NCBI GenBank assembly: GCA_013398015.1
Contig: VZRR01006742.1
Span: 669,827-733,826, forward strand
Source: Oreocharis arfaki
Taxonomy: Eukaryota; Chordata; Aves; Passeriformes; Paramythiidae
Direction of reading: 5' to 3'
Length of the DNA stretch: 64,000 bases
Shown: one piece after another, positions 1 to 12,800 of the stretch
Layout of the letters: the number at the start of each line of letters is the position of its first letter
Position numbering within the stretch: position 1 is the first letter of the stretch
Program-made: the position numbers and the translations under genes
Notes under the pieces: generated by a model
Databases searched by the model: none
What the model saw: the letters and a program-made list of their open reading frames with translations, nothing else
What the model was told of the DNA's origin: nothing

Positions 1-36
1 GTGGCGGAGCTGGCCTCTACTTTTCGGGGCAGTGAG

Positions 37-90
37 AGTGTGCGTGTGTGTGGGTGTGTGGGTGGGTGTGGGTGTGAGTGTGAGTATGAG
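37..90 (+). repeat. GT-rich simple repeat with G-quadruplex pattern
   Basis: Degenerate (GT)n tract in which GGG triplets are interspersed, followed by a GTGAGT-like continuation. Four GGG runs at 52-54, 60-62, 64-66 and 70-72 are separated by loops of 5, 1 and 3 bases, so the stretch fits the usual G3N1-7 quadruplex pattern. It sits at the edge of the window, so its left-hand context is not visible. Confidence 0.85.
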
Positions 91-3000
91 ACTTTGGGGT
101 TTTTCGTGCTGTCAGAGCACTTCTGCATTCTCTTCACTATAAGATTACAAACAGGAAACGCAATGCAGAGAAAGGGGCTGCTTTGACACACTTGCAAGTT
201 TCCTGGCCATCATCAGTCTGTGGGAGTTCTCGCTGGGGAGAATTGCAGGCAGCAATTAATTTGTAAGGTTCTATTTACATTTTAAAAAAGCCCAAAACAA
301 CCAAGCCTCAACCCTCCCCTCCTAGAAATAAGTGTCATTACGTGCAGCTGTAACAATTCTCCCTTCCTCCCCCTCCCTGTTCAGTTGTGCATTGACAGCT
401 GCCTTTAAACTGGAACTTTCTCTACTCCTGCACTGCCTGCTACCACTTGAACTGCTTGAGTAATATCACATCATCTCGCAACACCAGCAGCAGAAGCAGA
501 TGTTATCTCATCTGGAGAGAGAGGTTTCCAGGTCTGAATGCCAGAGCTGCTGAGCGACCTCATGCGTTTCCCACGGAGTCACAACCCTCAGGAGTCATAA
601 AGCTGATTTTGCATGGGCATGACAGCTGGAGACCCAGGTAGTGCCTGGACCTTGGTGCTCTCCTCTCTCCCCTCTATATCTTTTTGTGGCATTCACTAAA
701 GCCAGGAGGCCATGTCTGAAAGGAGCAGGAGATGGCCTCTCCCTCATCTTCCCCACCATTTTATGACCACTTTTGGAAGGCTTATTTAGCCCCATTAGAG
801 GACTCTTTCTCTTTATTAGGGCAACATGTATTAAGGTCCAACTTCCCTTAGCTTTCTTGCACAGCCAGGTGCTACTCTCCAGATTAAGAAATGACAAATT
901 TTTCTAGTAGATAATTTTCTCTAAATACTGATGTGTTTTACATGGGTTCATTTTCTGCTACATTCAATGTTTATTCTTGTAAAATAATGATATAAATGCA
1001 TTTTTTCTCTCTGAAACAGTTTTCCGCTCAGTAGATACAGCTAAAAGAATTATAACACATGAAAAACTAGCATTGCAGTGAGTTTCACAGTTAACCTGTG
1101 GTATGTGTTTGCTTATGGCAAATACGAGGCGATTGAGTTAATTTAGCCCTCCCTGCCTAGTCACATCTTCCATCACCATAATTTATCTGGCTATCTGATC
1201 ATTTTGTTTTGTTCAAACTTTAGGCCCAATTCTTTCTCCAGATTTGTGCATGCAATGACATGCACATGTCTCTTAGGTTTAGTGGGAACTATGAGTATGT
1301 CTCTGAAGGAAGAGCTCTAGATCAAAAGTCTATATGTTTTCACAAACCTTGTATGAAAAATACTCTGCAGAAGAGCATTCTGTAATAGACCAGTGTGAAT
1401 TTATTCAGTCTTACTTTTTATACCATCTGAAGGTATAATTTTCATAAAAATCTAAACCTAGTTGTAAAAACCTAGATTTTCATAATATCTGATATAAGTT
1501 ACCAGTTTATCGCTTTTACAATAAAAATAATATTTTCAGAGCTTTCAGAATTTCTTCATTCAGTTTTGAAGGAATTTAATGTTTAAGTTCATTTTTTTTT
1601 TATTTTTGCACAATGTCCTGGCGTTTATGCCAGCGTCAAAATCAAAGCAGGAGTCACTTAGAAACAAAAAAGAAGAGAAAATTTAAACTTGCTGAACGAC
1701 ACTTGCCTCTCTTGCCTCTGTGACTTTTAAAGATGACTTAAATAAAGAGTCCTTCATAGAAATAATTGCATGCTATCATTAGTTACATGTTGTATAACTA
1801 TGTAAAAAGATAGAATAAAAATTAAAACCATGTTATATTAATGGAAAGAAAATAAATTTTAAATAAAGAAATTCTGAAATGAACTTTTTCAAATCATGAG
1901 ACATTTCCAGTTTCCACTTCACAGAAAATTTCAACTGTATTTAGTGGTGTTCTTGATCTCTGACTGTCTCAATAGTTGTTAAAAATCTCGGAGCAGGGAA
2001 ATTTATGTCATATCAGAAGACTACTGTTAGAATTCATTCTGCTCTCTTAAAGTGACTTTATTAAGCAGGGAATAAACACTGGCCTAAGTGTTTACTAGGA
2101 AGAAACTCTGCTTTCCAAACACTTGAAGTAACTGCTTTTTGTTTGATGGCAACCGGGTTTTGAAATGAAGATGTTTCATTCTTCCCTGGTACAAACCTCC
2201 CACACACTTTTGCTTTCTCCTGCTTACAGTGGTTCACAGAACTGCACTTTGCAGGCAGAGACCCAAAATCAGCCCTGGCACAAATAGCCCCTGATACCCA
2301 GGCTGGCCTACAGCTGTCTTCAGGCATGTGTCTGCTTTTGTGCCCAGGGTCCAGCTCTGCTTAGGAGTAATTTGATTTAACAGAGGGCATGAGTGAACAA
2401 CTCCCTGGGCCTCCATTGGAAAATGAAAATTATGTCCCCAGCAAAAAACTCTCCTTAGACTTTATGTGGTCTTTAATGGTGCTGTGCCATGAGTTGCTCA
2501 CTCAAGCATCCTCTCTCCTGGGCTGTGTTGTGTTTTGCATATTCAGAGGGTGTTCTAAGCTCAGCATTTCCCTTGGCACTCTGAGGACAAGGACATCTCC
2601 ACAGCCCCATCATGATACTCTAAGTACAAATTGCTCCCATCTGTTGAAAACAGCACTATTTCTACCATTAGAATAATAATTTTTCTAAAAATTGTAGGGA
2701 GTTGGATATCCTTTTTCTTTGCAGACAGTCAGGGAATTCTTCTATATTTGAATTTGCTTAGCAATAATATAATTGTTCAGAGAATCAGCTTCCCTTGAGC
2801 CAACAGTATCAAGAAAGTAAACAGGCTTAGTTTGTTCCGTAAACTCCATCTTTCTTTCCAAACTTGGTGAGCAGTCCTCACTGAGGGCCAGGCAGAGGGA
2901 TGGAAAATCTCACTGTGGGTCTTGATCTCTTGAGAAGAAAACAGTAATTTAGGGAGAGGTAAGAGAGATTCAGACCCAAGAAATACTGGAAGATAAGAAA

Positions 3001-3182
3001 TGTTTTCTTTACAAGAGTTTCCTGGTCTTGCTGAAGGCAGCAGCCCCGTAAAAAAACAGCTGAAAGGTTTGCTGTGTAAGCGCAGGGGTTACCTTTAGAT
3101 TCCCTCTCCTTGCTGATAGAGGAATAGCCTGGATTACAAAGAACACAAATGTCTGGTACAGCTCAAATGCATTTGTGCCAGA
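91..3182. other. Unique non-coding sequence, nothing recognised
   Basis: About 3.1 kb of mostly AT-rich sequence with only short open frames (up to 100 codons, minus strand 595-897) that carry no domain or repeat signature. A short T run lies near 1591-1601. A good-looking splice acceptor (pyrimidine tract then CAG ending at 2724) and a GAG/GTAAGA donor at 2958 can be paired, but all three frames between them contain stops. I see no transposon remnant I can name. Confidence 0.6.
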
Positions 3183-3240
3183 ACTCCTACAATGTGCTCC
3201 TGCTGTCATGGACTCCTACAATGTGCTCCTGCTGTCATGG
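3183..3240. repeat. Perfect 29-bp tandem duplication
   Basis: Two identical, directly abutting 29-bp copies (3183-3211 and 3212-3240) with no mismatch that I can see. Perfect identity in otherwise unconstrained DNA suggests a recent replication-slippage or repair event, or a collapsed or expanded allele. It lies 50 bp upstream of an (AC)n microsatellite. Confidence 0.95.
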
Positions 3241-3290
3241 CCCCTTGCTTTGTCATGCTCATTTAAAATAAAATCACTGACTGATGATTA

Positions 3291-3299
3291 ACACACATG

Positions 3300-3328
<29 letters not shown>
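3291..3328. repeat. (AC)n dinucleotide microsatellite
   Basis: ACACACATGC followed by an uninterrupted run of about 13-14 AC units ending at 3328. The length is enough for it to be polymorphic. One ATGC interruption lies at its left end. Confidence 0.95.
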
Positions 3329-3331
<3 letters not shown>

Positions 3332-6090
3332 AAAGAAGTTATGCTTTGATATATTTGCTGGGTCTGCATCACTGATACGTGTAAAAGACCATTGTTCTAG
3401 CTGGGAAGATTGCCATCAGAGGCCGAGAACTAGGATCGCATCCAGACAATACAGCACAGGTTGTCCTGCTAACCACCAGATACCACTACCCAGATATCCT
3501 TGAGGAAAGAACTAGGAGAAGTTGTGTCTGGAGATAATACATCTGTGAAGTTTCCCTTTCCTAAGTCAAATTACTGAATCACTTAAGTAGGACGATGCTC
3601 TTGACATGCCCTTGGAATAGTCTCTCCCTGGACTGGTGAGTTTCTCTTCTCCTTCTGCAGTTCTCTCTTCCAACACCAGCATTATTAAGTGTAATTAGCT
3701 TCCTTTTCCATAATGGAAGCCTAGATTTATGCAACTTTGTGTATTCTGCTACTTCAGTCTGTGTTCTGGCCCACATGCCTTTTATACAGATTTGGCATTC
3801 CCAGTTAGAGCTGTTCAATCTCTTAATGCATCGCAAGCCTGAGGCTGGTGTTCCAGTTACCCACTACTGAGGTAATCCAGTGTAAATCAGCTCCTGTGTC
3901 CCACCAAGGAAATGGAAGTTCAAAATCAAATGAGAATAACAGTGTTATCATATTTCTTATAATTCCCTTTTTCCTTTTGCACTATCCAGGTCCTTGCTTT
4001 TTTAAACTGCACTCTTCTCTCCCTCTTCTCCTTCCCACGTGTCTTTCATGAATTCAAAGCCCTCTCACCCAAAGTGAGGCTCCCATGCACTTCCTTACAG
4101 TCATACAGAGATTCAATTTGCTTCTCTTTGACTAACACCCAAATTCAGGCCCTAAATGCTGAAACCACTCAAAACAGCAGAAAACAATTCTTGCTTCATG
4201 TTTCCTTAGGGCTACGTCCCGGGCTTTGGAACACCAATACTCCAGCAAACCTCACACTGCATCTCACAGGGTTTCACAGGGTTCATACTTCTTAACAAGG
4301 ACTATCTGTGTTGCTTCACTCAACATACACACCGTTCCTAGGTTTTCTTCTGTCCTCTCTATTGTGACTGAATGTTTCAGGATTTCTCCACAAACAAAAT
4401 GGCATGGAATTTCTGTCTTCCTGACAAAGAAGGAAGAAAAGAAATGAATTTTTATACAATTTCTCCTCCAAAAAGTGATGCTATGTTTTAGGGAAAACAA
4501 TGAGGATAAAAAGAATAGTTTATTCCTCACTTTAGCCCCACAGGATGAATTTCCTTTGCCTTTGTTCTAGTCAGGCACATACATAAAACTTGTACTTATC
4601 ATTGATTTTGCGTCCCTGCTCATGCTCCTCAATCCATGTGGCTCAAAAACCCCCACCAAAGATACAGATACTGGCAACAACCTCAAGTTTGATTCCCTTC
4701 ATGTTCTATAATAAGCAAGTACTTTGCATGGGAAAACATTTCCATCTCAAGCTCGTATTTCTTTGAAGAGGAATGTTCTATAGTTACTGAAGAAACTTGT
4801 GCCATATGGTCCCACCTACATATTCTTCCTTCCTGTTTTCACAGTATATTTTGCGCTATTTAGCCACTTTTTTTTGTTTTGCTGTTGATGTACCCACAGT
4901 GATCCAACAACAACTCGTTTCCTGCCGTTCAACTGTAGAATTGTGACACCAACCATTCTGTGCCTGTATGTGATTGAGTCTAATAGAGGGATGGTCATTT
5001 TTCCATGAATTGTTCTTTCCAGTTACATCTTCTGTCTGATCTCCCATTATTAGTAGCATTAACAGTGTTCTTGTAACAACAGCCAGAGGCTTTGGCCTCT
5101 AGCTACATGAAGCATTGAAATACATTTTTTCCTTTTCTTTTTCACAATCTATTAAGGTCGCAGCAAGATCTGCTTTACTATCTCATTTGGTTTCCCCTTT
5201 ATTAAATGCAAATATGTTTTTATGTTGCTGAGTGGGAATGTTGTTAAGTGGAAAAGACAAGTCTGCAAAATTAAAAGAGTGCCAAATGCCCTGTGCAGAA
5301 TTAATTTGCCTGTCCCTGCCCCCATCTGCCAGCGCCCACAATAGCTCAATGCTTTTTTCCATCATAGTCAGAGAAGGCACCAACTAAGAAAAAAGGCACA
5401 AAGCAATGACAGAAAAATAGGAAAATGGAATTAAACAAAATCACAAATGGGGAAAAATAATAGAAGTCATCAACAGCAACTAGGCAAAAAACACAGTGAG
5501 CTACAACTCTGTTACCCGACTGAGGGTCGTGTCCTGAAATGTCTATGGAACATCCTGAAAATTTCCTGAGCTATTACAAACTTAAACTATTTAGTCTTCA
5601 GGCCTTATTAAAGAAAAGATTAATCACAGCAGAATGTTTTGTATTATACCTGCTGTGCAAGGATCACTCCACAATTTATAAGGTCCAGTGTCATGACTCC
5701 TCTGAAGCAAACATTATTCCTATTGTATGGAAAAATGGATTAGATGTGCAGAAAGTCAGGCTATTTTAAAATAATCTTTATACTGTAACTTACACCATAA
5801 TTATAAGTGGAAATACATTTAATTAAAAGGATATAAAGGATTTTCTATAGTTTCCTGTGTTAGACCTCAATTTCTCTTAATTTCTGTTCTTTTATTTTGT
5901 TTTTTATGTGTTGTAGATACAAATTAAAAAATATGTTAAAAGTGCCACAGAATCTGTAAATCTGTCACTTACTCTACAGCATATAAATTCACCATCTTCA
6001 TCTACACATTGAGGAGGTTGACTGTGAAGTTATCGTTTGTTTTTTTTTTTATCTTAGGAAATCATCTACTGGATTCTAGGTTTAGGGGAA
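3329..6090. other. Unique non-coding sequence, nothing recognised
   Basis: Only short chance open frames on both strands (60-88 codons), several overlapping one another in opposite orientations, which is typical of non-coding DNA. No promoter-like CpG cluster and no identifiable transposon. Composition becomes strongly AT-rich after about 5400. Confidence 0.6.
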
Positions 6091-6144
6091 AAAACCAATC
6101 AAGCAACCAACCAAACAGACAAAACTCCTGACCAACAACAAAAC
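6091..6144. repeat. A/C-rich low-complexity stretch
   Basis: The plus strand is almost entirely A and C here, with irregular CCAA and CAAC units, for about 54 bases. It is not a regular tandem array. Confidence 0.7.
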
Positions 6145-6330
6145 TTCATTCCTTTTACTTTTTGAAGGATAAATTATTTAATATTCACACATCATTAAGA
6201 TGAGATACAAACAATGATTATCAGAGTTTTGCAAGACTATTTCCGAAGCGAAACATATTTTACTGGCATGACTACGATTAAGAAGTTAATCAAAACTTGG
6301 TCAGAAAAGTAATAGAGGATTCCTCGGCTC

Positions 6331-6354
6331 TGTTTGTTTGTTTTTTTTTTTTTT
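6331..6354. repeat. TTTG units followed by a 14-base T run
   Basis: Two TGTT units lead into T14 at 6341-6354. Read on the minus strand this is an A-rich tail-like tract, but no retroposed body is recognisable beside it. Confidence 0.75.
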
Positions 6355-9300
6355 AATATAAGCATTTACTCGGTTAAACTGGGCCATTTAAATGATGGGT
6401 TCAGTCCTGAAAATACTTGTAGGAAAATCCAGCTTTTCACATCTAAGCAGCCTCCACCAAGTCTAGAGGAAATATTCCCATGTGTAAAATTTACTCAGAT
6501 TTGTAGCACCAGGACTTAAATTAGGAAACAGTGCTGCAGGCCTGCTTGGGGGAACAAAATAGAACATCTGCACCTAATATGTGTCATTATTATTACTGGT
6601 TTAATCTGTCCCCTGTGCAAATAAAATTATGCTAAAATGGCATTTGCCTAAACTGAACTTGAGAAACAATTAACAAATATAGTTCCAAAGCATAACAGAG
6701 CCTGGAGGATCCTCTGCCACTGATGACACACATGGCTGTCTGCAGGGGTATGTGGAGATGTGCAGAGCCAGGATCAGGGGATGTCTACCTGATGTCTCCT
6801 CCTACATCCCTCACTATGCAGTGGGGGAGGCTCTTGCACAAGGATGGGCTTTTTCGGTGTTGGACTCCTTCTCCCTGTGTGTTCTCTCAAAGCCCGGGAG
6901 TCTGGCACTGAGCACACATGGCTCCTTTTAGATGCCTTTCTCCCTAAGCACATAGGATTTAAGGATATTTCCAGGAGATCTGTGTGGATCAGTGGTCACT
7001 CAGATCATGGTCCACATGGAGCTGGAGGGAATGAGGGAAAATTGCGGACTGTACCGACTGAGCACAGGAAAAGACAGGCTGTGAAAAGAAAATTGAGAGC
7101 TATTCCCCGGGAGGCTGCTGAATGAGTGAAGCCTACTCAGGGGCTGCTTTGACTTGCACTCAGCTCAGCAGAGGTTTTATATGAACACTTACCACAGCAG
7201 CTTCAGCAGCCCACACCAATCCCGAGAGAACCCTGGAGATGCAGGGAACCAAAGGTACTCACAGGCTGAGGGTGTGGGCTCTCAAACACCCTGAAAAGGG
7301 GAAGCTCTTATTAGCCAAAGAATGAATCGGACATGTGAGCCTGTCTGCATATCCTGTATAGCATCACTTTGTTGTGACTCTCACACCATTTAGGAGGTTG
7401 CAAAGAAGTATCACTGCATGTGGAGAAAGTCTTCCTCTGTGCAGCCGGACTACCAGGAATGCATTCAAGTTGCCTTGGGTATATTCTGTGAGACTTCACT
7501 GGTGCTTGGGTTTTGGGAAAAAAAGACAAAACGGGTCCATGCCAAGTGGGAGATGCAGAGGGAGGAATTCAGAAGTCAGAAAGGAACTTCAACAGCAGAA
7601 TCTCCATCAGAAAGGAGGAAACATGAAATAAGTATCAAAAGACACTATGATCTTTTATTTCCCCATACAACCAATCAGGTCTTCATTAAAATGTTAACAA
7701 AAAATTCCGAGGAACCACTGAGAATGGAATTAAGGGCACTTTTAAAAAGCAGAGATGAAAGTACAGCATGTTGCTTATATTGAGAAATCATCTCAGCAAG
7801 ACAGAAAGGGGCAAATACAAATTAATTCTGGAATAGTTAGAAGTACTGTGGTGGCAGGTGTGAGCCCCTCTTCTCCACCCCAGCCCTGTCCAGTGTGGTG
7901 TTTTACACTGGGGGCTGCACAATCCTCTCTGTCCAGAGCTCTGCCTGACCACATGGTGAGCATCAGGTTTTTCTGGGGCAGCATCAGTTGTAAGAGATAG
8001 GTGTCATTCCCAGCCTTGCTTTTCTCGGACTTTGCACAGGGATGAGTTGGGGAATGGGGAATATTCTGAGGGGTTGTAAGAAGGAAATCATCCTGGGCAT
8101 TTCTGGCTAAACTGACTGGCGTGCTGCCCACAACTACAGGGGTGTTGACAGTCCAGATAGCCCCATCTCATCCCATGTTCCCCAAAACACTTGTGAAAAG
8201 ATTCAAGTGGGTCTTGGAGGACACAAGAAGATGGCACTCGCCACCTGAAGAGCTCGGATTTTACCCAGAACCTTGGCTTGGGCAGCTTTGGTGGTGTAAG
8301 GATATCTGCATGGGGGTGTACCATGGTGGAATGTCTACATTCATGATATAAAAACATCCACGTGAGAGAGCTGGTGATGAGCATGTCCAGTGCAGTGTCT
8401 GGGATGGTCAGCCAAGATTATATTCATATTTTCTGGCATCTCTGCTGCTGAGGCTGTTTGCAAGCACAGCAGCTTTGCTCTACAGGTGATGTCAGAGATG
8501 TAGAGAGCCTGGGCAAAGGGCTGCTCTCTCTTTCAAGCTGCCTTGCTGGATGCCTCTCTGCTGAACTGGACCAAGCAGGGCCCTGTTGTCTTGGGGCCTT
8601 GGACAACTGCTCGGAGTTCTCACCTATTAAGCCAGCTCTGTCTATAACTATTTTCTTCTTCTGTGCACACCAGGACTATGAAAGGCCAGCTCCTAAGACC
8701 CCTAAGACCTCGTTTTGTGCCAGTAAACCTTGTGATCAGATTCAGCCAGCCTTCTACAGATTGTCAGTTGGTGTTAGGCAGTTCAGTTATTTCATCGGCC
8801 ACTTGGGTGGGAATAAGGGTCATTTCAGCCCTCATTGATTGGTGCTGCTGGGACATGGCTATCTTTCTAGACAAGGGAGGGCTGCAGCAATGATGGCCAA
8901 CTTTTTTAGGAAGTTTTCGTGTAACTGTTATGTAAGCATGGGTTGATTATTCTTTCCAACTTGTTTAATTTATGCATGAAATTCACTGCTGTCATCTTTA
9001 TGGCACCGAGCTTTAAGGCTGTGACTGTGAAAAGTGTTACACACTGTACATTTGCTTTGTTTTCCAGAATGACTGGAATGACTTGGTGTGTATTTTTATG
9101 CAGTTGTCATAGATGCAGATAGGTCTGTGTTGCTCTTTTACGTCTACTCCAGCCAGTGTACTCCACAAGCATTTCAATGGCTGCTGGCCAGTAACACTTA
9201 TTGCAGTAGAAGGAAAACCTTGATGATCTTCCTAAGTACTGTGCCAGGTGAATGGCAAACACAAGAAGTGTCTTGACTAGATGGAGGATCTTCACACCTT

Positions 9301-9800
9301 TTGAGAGATTCATCATATACACAGAAAATGTAGCGGTGTTTTTTCTAGCCATGAGAGTGTCACCCTCTGCATTAACATCAAAGGAAACATACCCGGAATA
9401 TTCAGCGAGATGAAGAGTGTGAATTCATCACAGATTCCTCCTCAGCATCTGCCTAGACTTAAAATAAGCAGATCCAAAGAGATTACTGCGTCAGAAGCAG
9501 GGAGAATCCTCCCAAAGGTGAATTGCCTCTTTCCTAAATGCTGCCAAGAAATGGGTAAGGCAATTTTACATGACTTCTATGATGCTTCCACTCGGCCTTT
9601 CAGCTAGTTTTCGATTGGGATGACCTTGAAAGGCTGATAACACCCTCACTGGTGACTCTAGAAGGCATTGGCAGAATGGTACTGACTTTGCTATAGCTGC
9701 TCCTGCTTTTTGTGCGATTGATGGAGGTGAGCACTCTTAGCACTCAAATCTGGTGCCTGCAGGGCATCTGTTTTTCACTCGTGTAAAATCTATATATAAC
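6355..9800. other. Unique non-coding sequence, locally GC-richer
   Basis: The part from about 6700 to 8600 is richer in G and C than its surroundings and therefore holds several longer chance open frames (up to 126 codons at 8458-8838). They overlap others on both strands and show no domain, and none has a convincing start context or conserved motif. I recognise no transposon here. Confidence 0.55.
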
Positions 9801-12800
9801 TGTCAGGTGTTATTAACTCTTAGTTATGGTATATGTACAAGTAAAACAAGCTATACTGTAAATCGCATATTTGTGATGCACAGTGCTTTTTCAGTACTTT
9901 TCAGGAGAAAGTCAGAGCCTGGCTGAAGGTTTAAAGTCAGAGCATGAACAGACCAAGCTGAGCTGGGACTGTCAGAAAGGGAAGAATGTTAAAAGGACCA
10001 CACAAATTTTCCTACTGTAGAAAAGCAGAGCGTCTGACAAAACAACACAGGGAAAAGCCTCAAGGCCGTGCTGTACTCACCTGGCTTGCAAGGAAAGTCC
10101 CTGAGTAGTTCTGCCTGTCATTTATTTATATGGGTCTTGACATATTAGTAATGCTATGTAGAGATGGCAGTCCACAATTCTGCATGGGGAAGACAGATGT
10201 TGAGAAGTTTTTGTAGCTGTTTAACAAGTGCAGTGTGAACAAGGAGATTTATTGCTCAGGAAGAGCGCTTCGACAGAGCTGAGACCTGGGGACAGCCTGC
10301 CTACATCCAGGTTTCATCCTCTCGAAAACCTGTGCCTTCCTTTTCACCCCATCTTTATCCCTAGGGGTCCTTTCCCTCAGTTGAAGAGCTGAGCCTTCTG
10401 TTTTGTTGTCAGAAACAGGTTATTTTGCTCTGTCCTAGTTTCAGACAAGGATGCGGGGGGGGCAGAGCCTGGAGCTCTGTGATTGTGTCTAGGTTGTTAT
10501 TCTATACCACCCAAATCCTTGCTGGGGCAGCAGTAAGGGATTCTCACCCCTCCTTCCCATGCAGATGCACAGGAGAATGTTGGGTACCCCAAGGTGTTTG
10601 CAGTCAGATTGTGGAAGTCTCATGTGGCGGAAGAGATATACTAAATGAAAGCAACTTTAATTTCTACTACAAGCTGAAAGCATCAATTCAAGTAAGCAGT
10701 CCTCAGACGTAGGCCAATACAGGACTAATGAAGAAACTAACAGCAGTGAAGACTGCCTCAATAACTTAAAAATTAGGAGGTCACTGCCTCAAATGAGCCT
10801 GGATGAAAACACAAGCTATTTTCTTTTGAAGCACAGTTCAGGCTGCTCTTGTGGAAAGTCTGAGTGTAGTTTCCCGGTTCTGTGTTCACCTACAACTTTT
10901 TTCTCTTGAAATGCAAGCCTCCATGTAATGACATGACCGTATAACCTGAGGCATCCTTAAAAAAAAGAGTCATTGCCATAAAAACTCGAAAGCTGACCAC
11001 ATTGTGACCCTGATGAGAAAAGCAAGTTTTCTAAAAGAGAAAAAAAAAATTGGGTCAGTAAGGCTTCTTTTTGCTGTGTTTCAGTATTGCAAAGATAGGC
11101 AGGCAGAACAATATGTCAGGCCATCTGAAGAAATAAACAAAAAGCTATGGAAAAAAATGCATCTTATCTTTTTTTTTTAAGCTTTCTCACCACTTACCTC
11201 ACCAATATCAGTAGTAGAAAAATTAAGCCCTTCTCCAGAGAAATCACATTAGTGATTATTAATAAAAGGGAAGTGGGAACAAAGAAATCTGCTAGGGTTT
11301 TTTATCATATATTTACAGATCTTCTATTTTTTGAAAGCAAAATGTTTTTTATTTCTAGTGTCAAGAAATAAAGACACTTCAAATGGAAAATACCTGAGTT
11401 TTTTCATGTAAACATATACAGGGCTTTGAGCTTTGGAACTTCTGAGAAACAGTCCTGGTTTATAAATACAGTGAGTTGGAATAAATAGCTGTGCAGTGAG
11501 TAGTATCATCATGTCGTCAAGGAAACTCCTCACGTAAAAAAATCAAGGACATACAGAAGGGTTTATAGGGTCAGGATTTCAGAGCAAGTGATGAGTGCGA
11601 AGGAAATCCCTAAACCAAAGAGACAGGGTCCACATCTTTGGTCCGGGAATTACACAGCCCTTTGCATACGCTGACTAATGGCCACACAACAGCCTTCTGT
11701 AACAAGCATGACAAATATGTTGATAGTCCGTGTTTTAATCTGGTGGAGAAGGCAGTAATTAATCTGATTTATGACTGGCTCAGAGACATGAAGCGTCCGT
11801 GTCTGCTCTAAGGTAAGGAAGGGGCTTTGAAACAAAACCTGAGCCCTGGTGACTTCTGTCAGTGTTTGCTTCTCAGTCAGCTGGCTGGTGGTGCTCCAGC
11901 CTACAGCGAAACTATCTAAATGTTCACTGTGTAGCCAAGGCTGTTGTTTGGGTCCTCCTTGTAGGGGATGAACAGACATGCACCAGCCTTCCCGCTGGTC
12001 TGGGATACCTAAGCTTGGGATGAGAGACAGCCTTACAGGTGTATCTCTCTCTGCACTGATTGTAAATGGGTGAGTGCCTCAGAAAGGACACTAAATCTAA
12101 GGTCACCTGAAACGGAGCTGAAGGAGTTTCTTACTAAGCAAGTTTTGGCTGTGGATGCTCCATAGTTGACAGCAGCCATGGAGCCCTTCAGAGCCTTTGG
12201 AGACATCTCCTGATCAATGGGGCACAATGAGCTCAAAGCTGCCACCCAAAGGCACCCTGCATCCTTAAGTGTTCTGTTTTCAGGAACATCTAGAGCTTGA
12301 GCACAACCTCTTTAAACGTAGGTTGTATGTCAAAAATGCAGTCTGATCTTAGACATCTGGCAAGTATATGTATATGCTTAATTGAGAGAATAAACATTCC
12401 TCAAAGATTCAGAGTCCTGAGATTGCAGCCTTGACTTTAACCTTTTGGCTTTCTTCACATCCTACTAAATGCAATCTATCACGCATACCACATTAGAGTC
12501 TATCCCCAAAAAACTGGAACAGATCACAGTTTTATGAAGCTGAAAAAAAAATATTTGTGATAGGATTTAGAAATGTAAGATTACATCGTAATCTTCTCTT
12601 CAAAAAGAAAAATGAGAAGAAAAGCTGAGAAAAAAAAAAGAAGCAAATTATTCGTGCTGTGGCATATGAAAACTAGAAGAATTTAATTTTCTGGTCTGTT
12701 TGTCCTAGCATGCTTCTCTAGGCTTGTCATCAGTTCCACTGGAACACAGGGAATGTAAAAGATATTTTAATACAAATTACTGAATTTGATTCATTCCATT

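Noticed and set aside
2725..2958. Splice-like acceptor and donor pair on the plus strand
   Set aside because: All three frames contain stops and there is no other sign of a transcript.
8458..8838. 126-codon plus-strand open frame with an acceptor-like CACACCAG at 8673
   Set aside because: The frame lies in a GC-richer patch with overlapping frames in other phases, has no motif, and no donor fits the acceptor.
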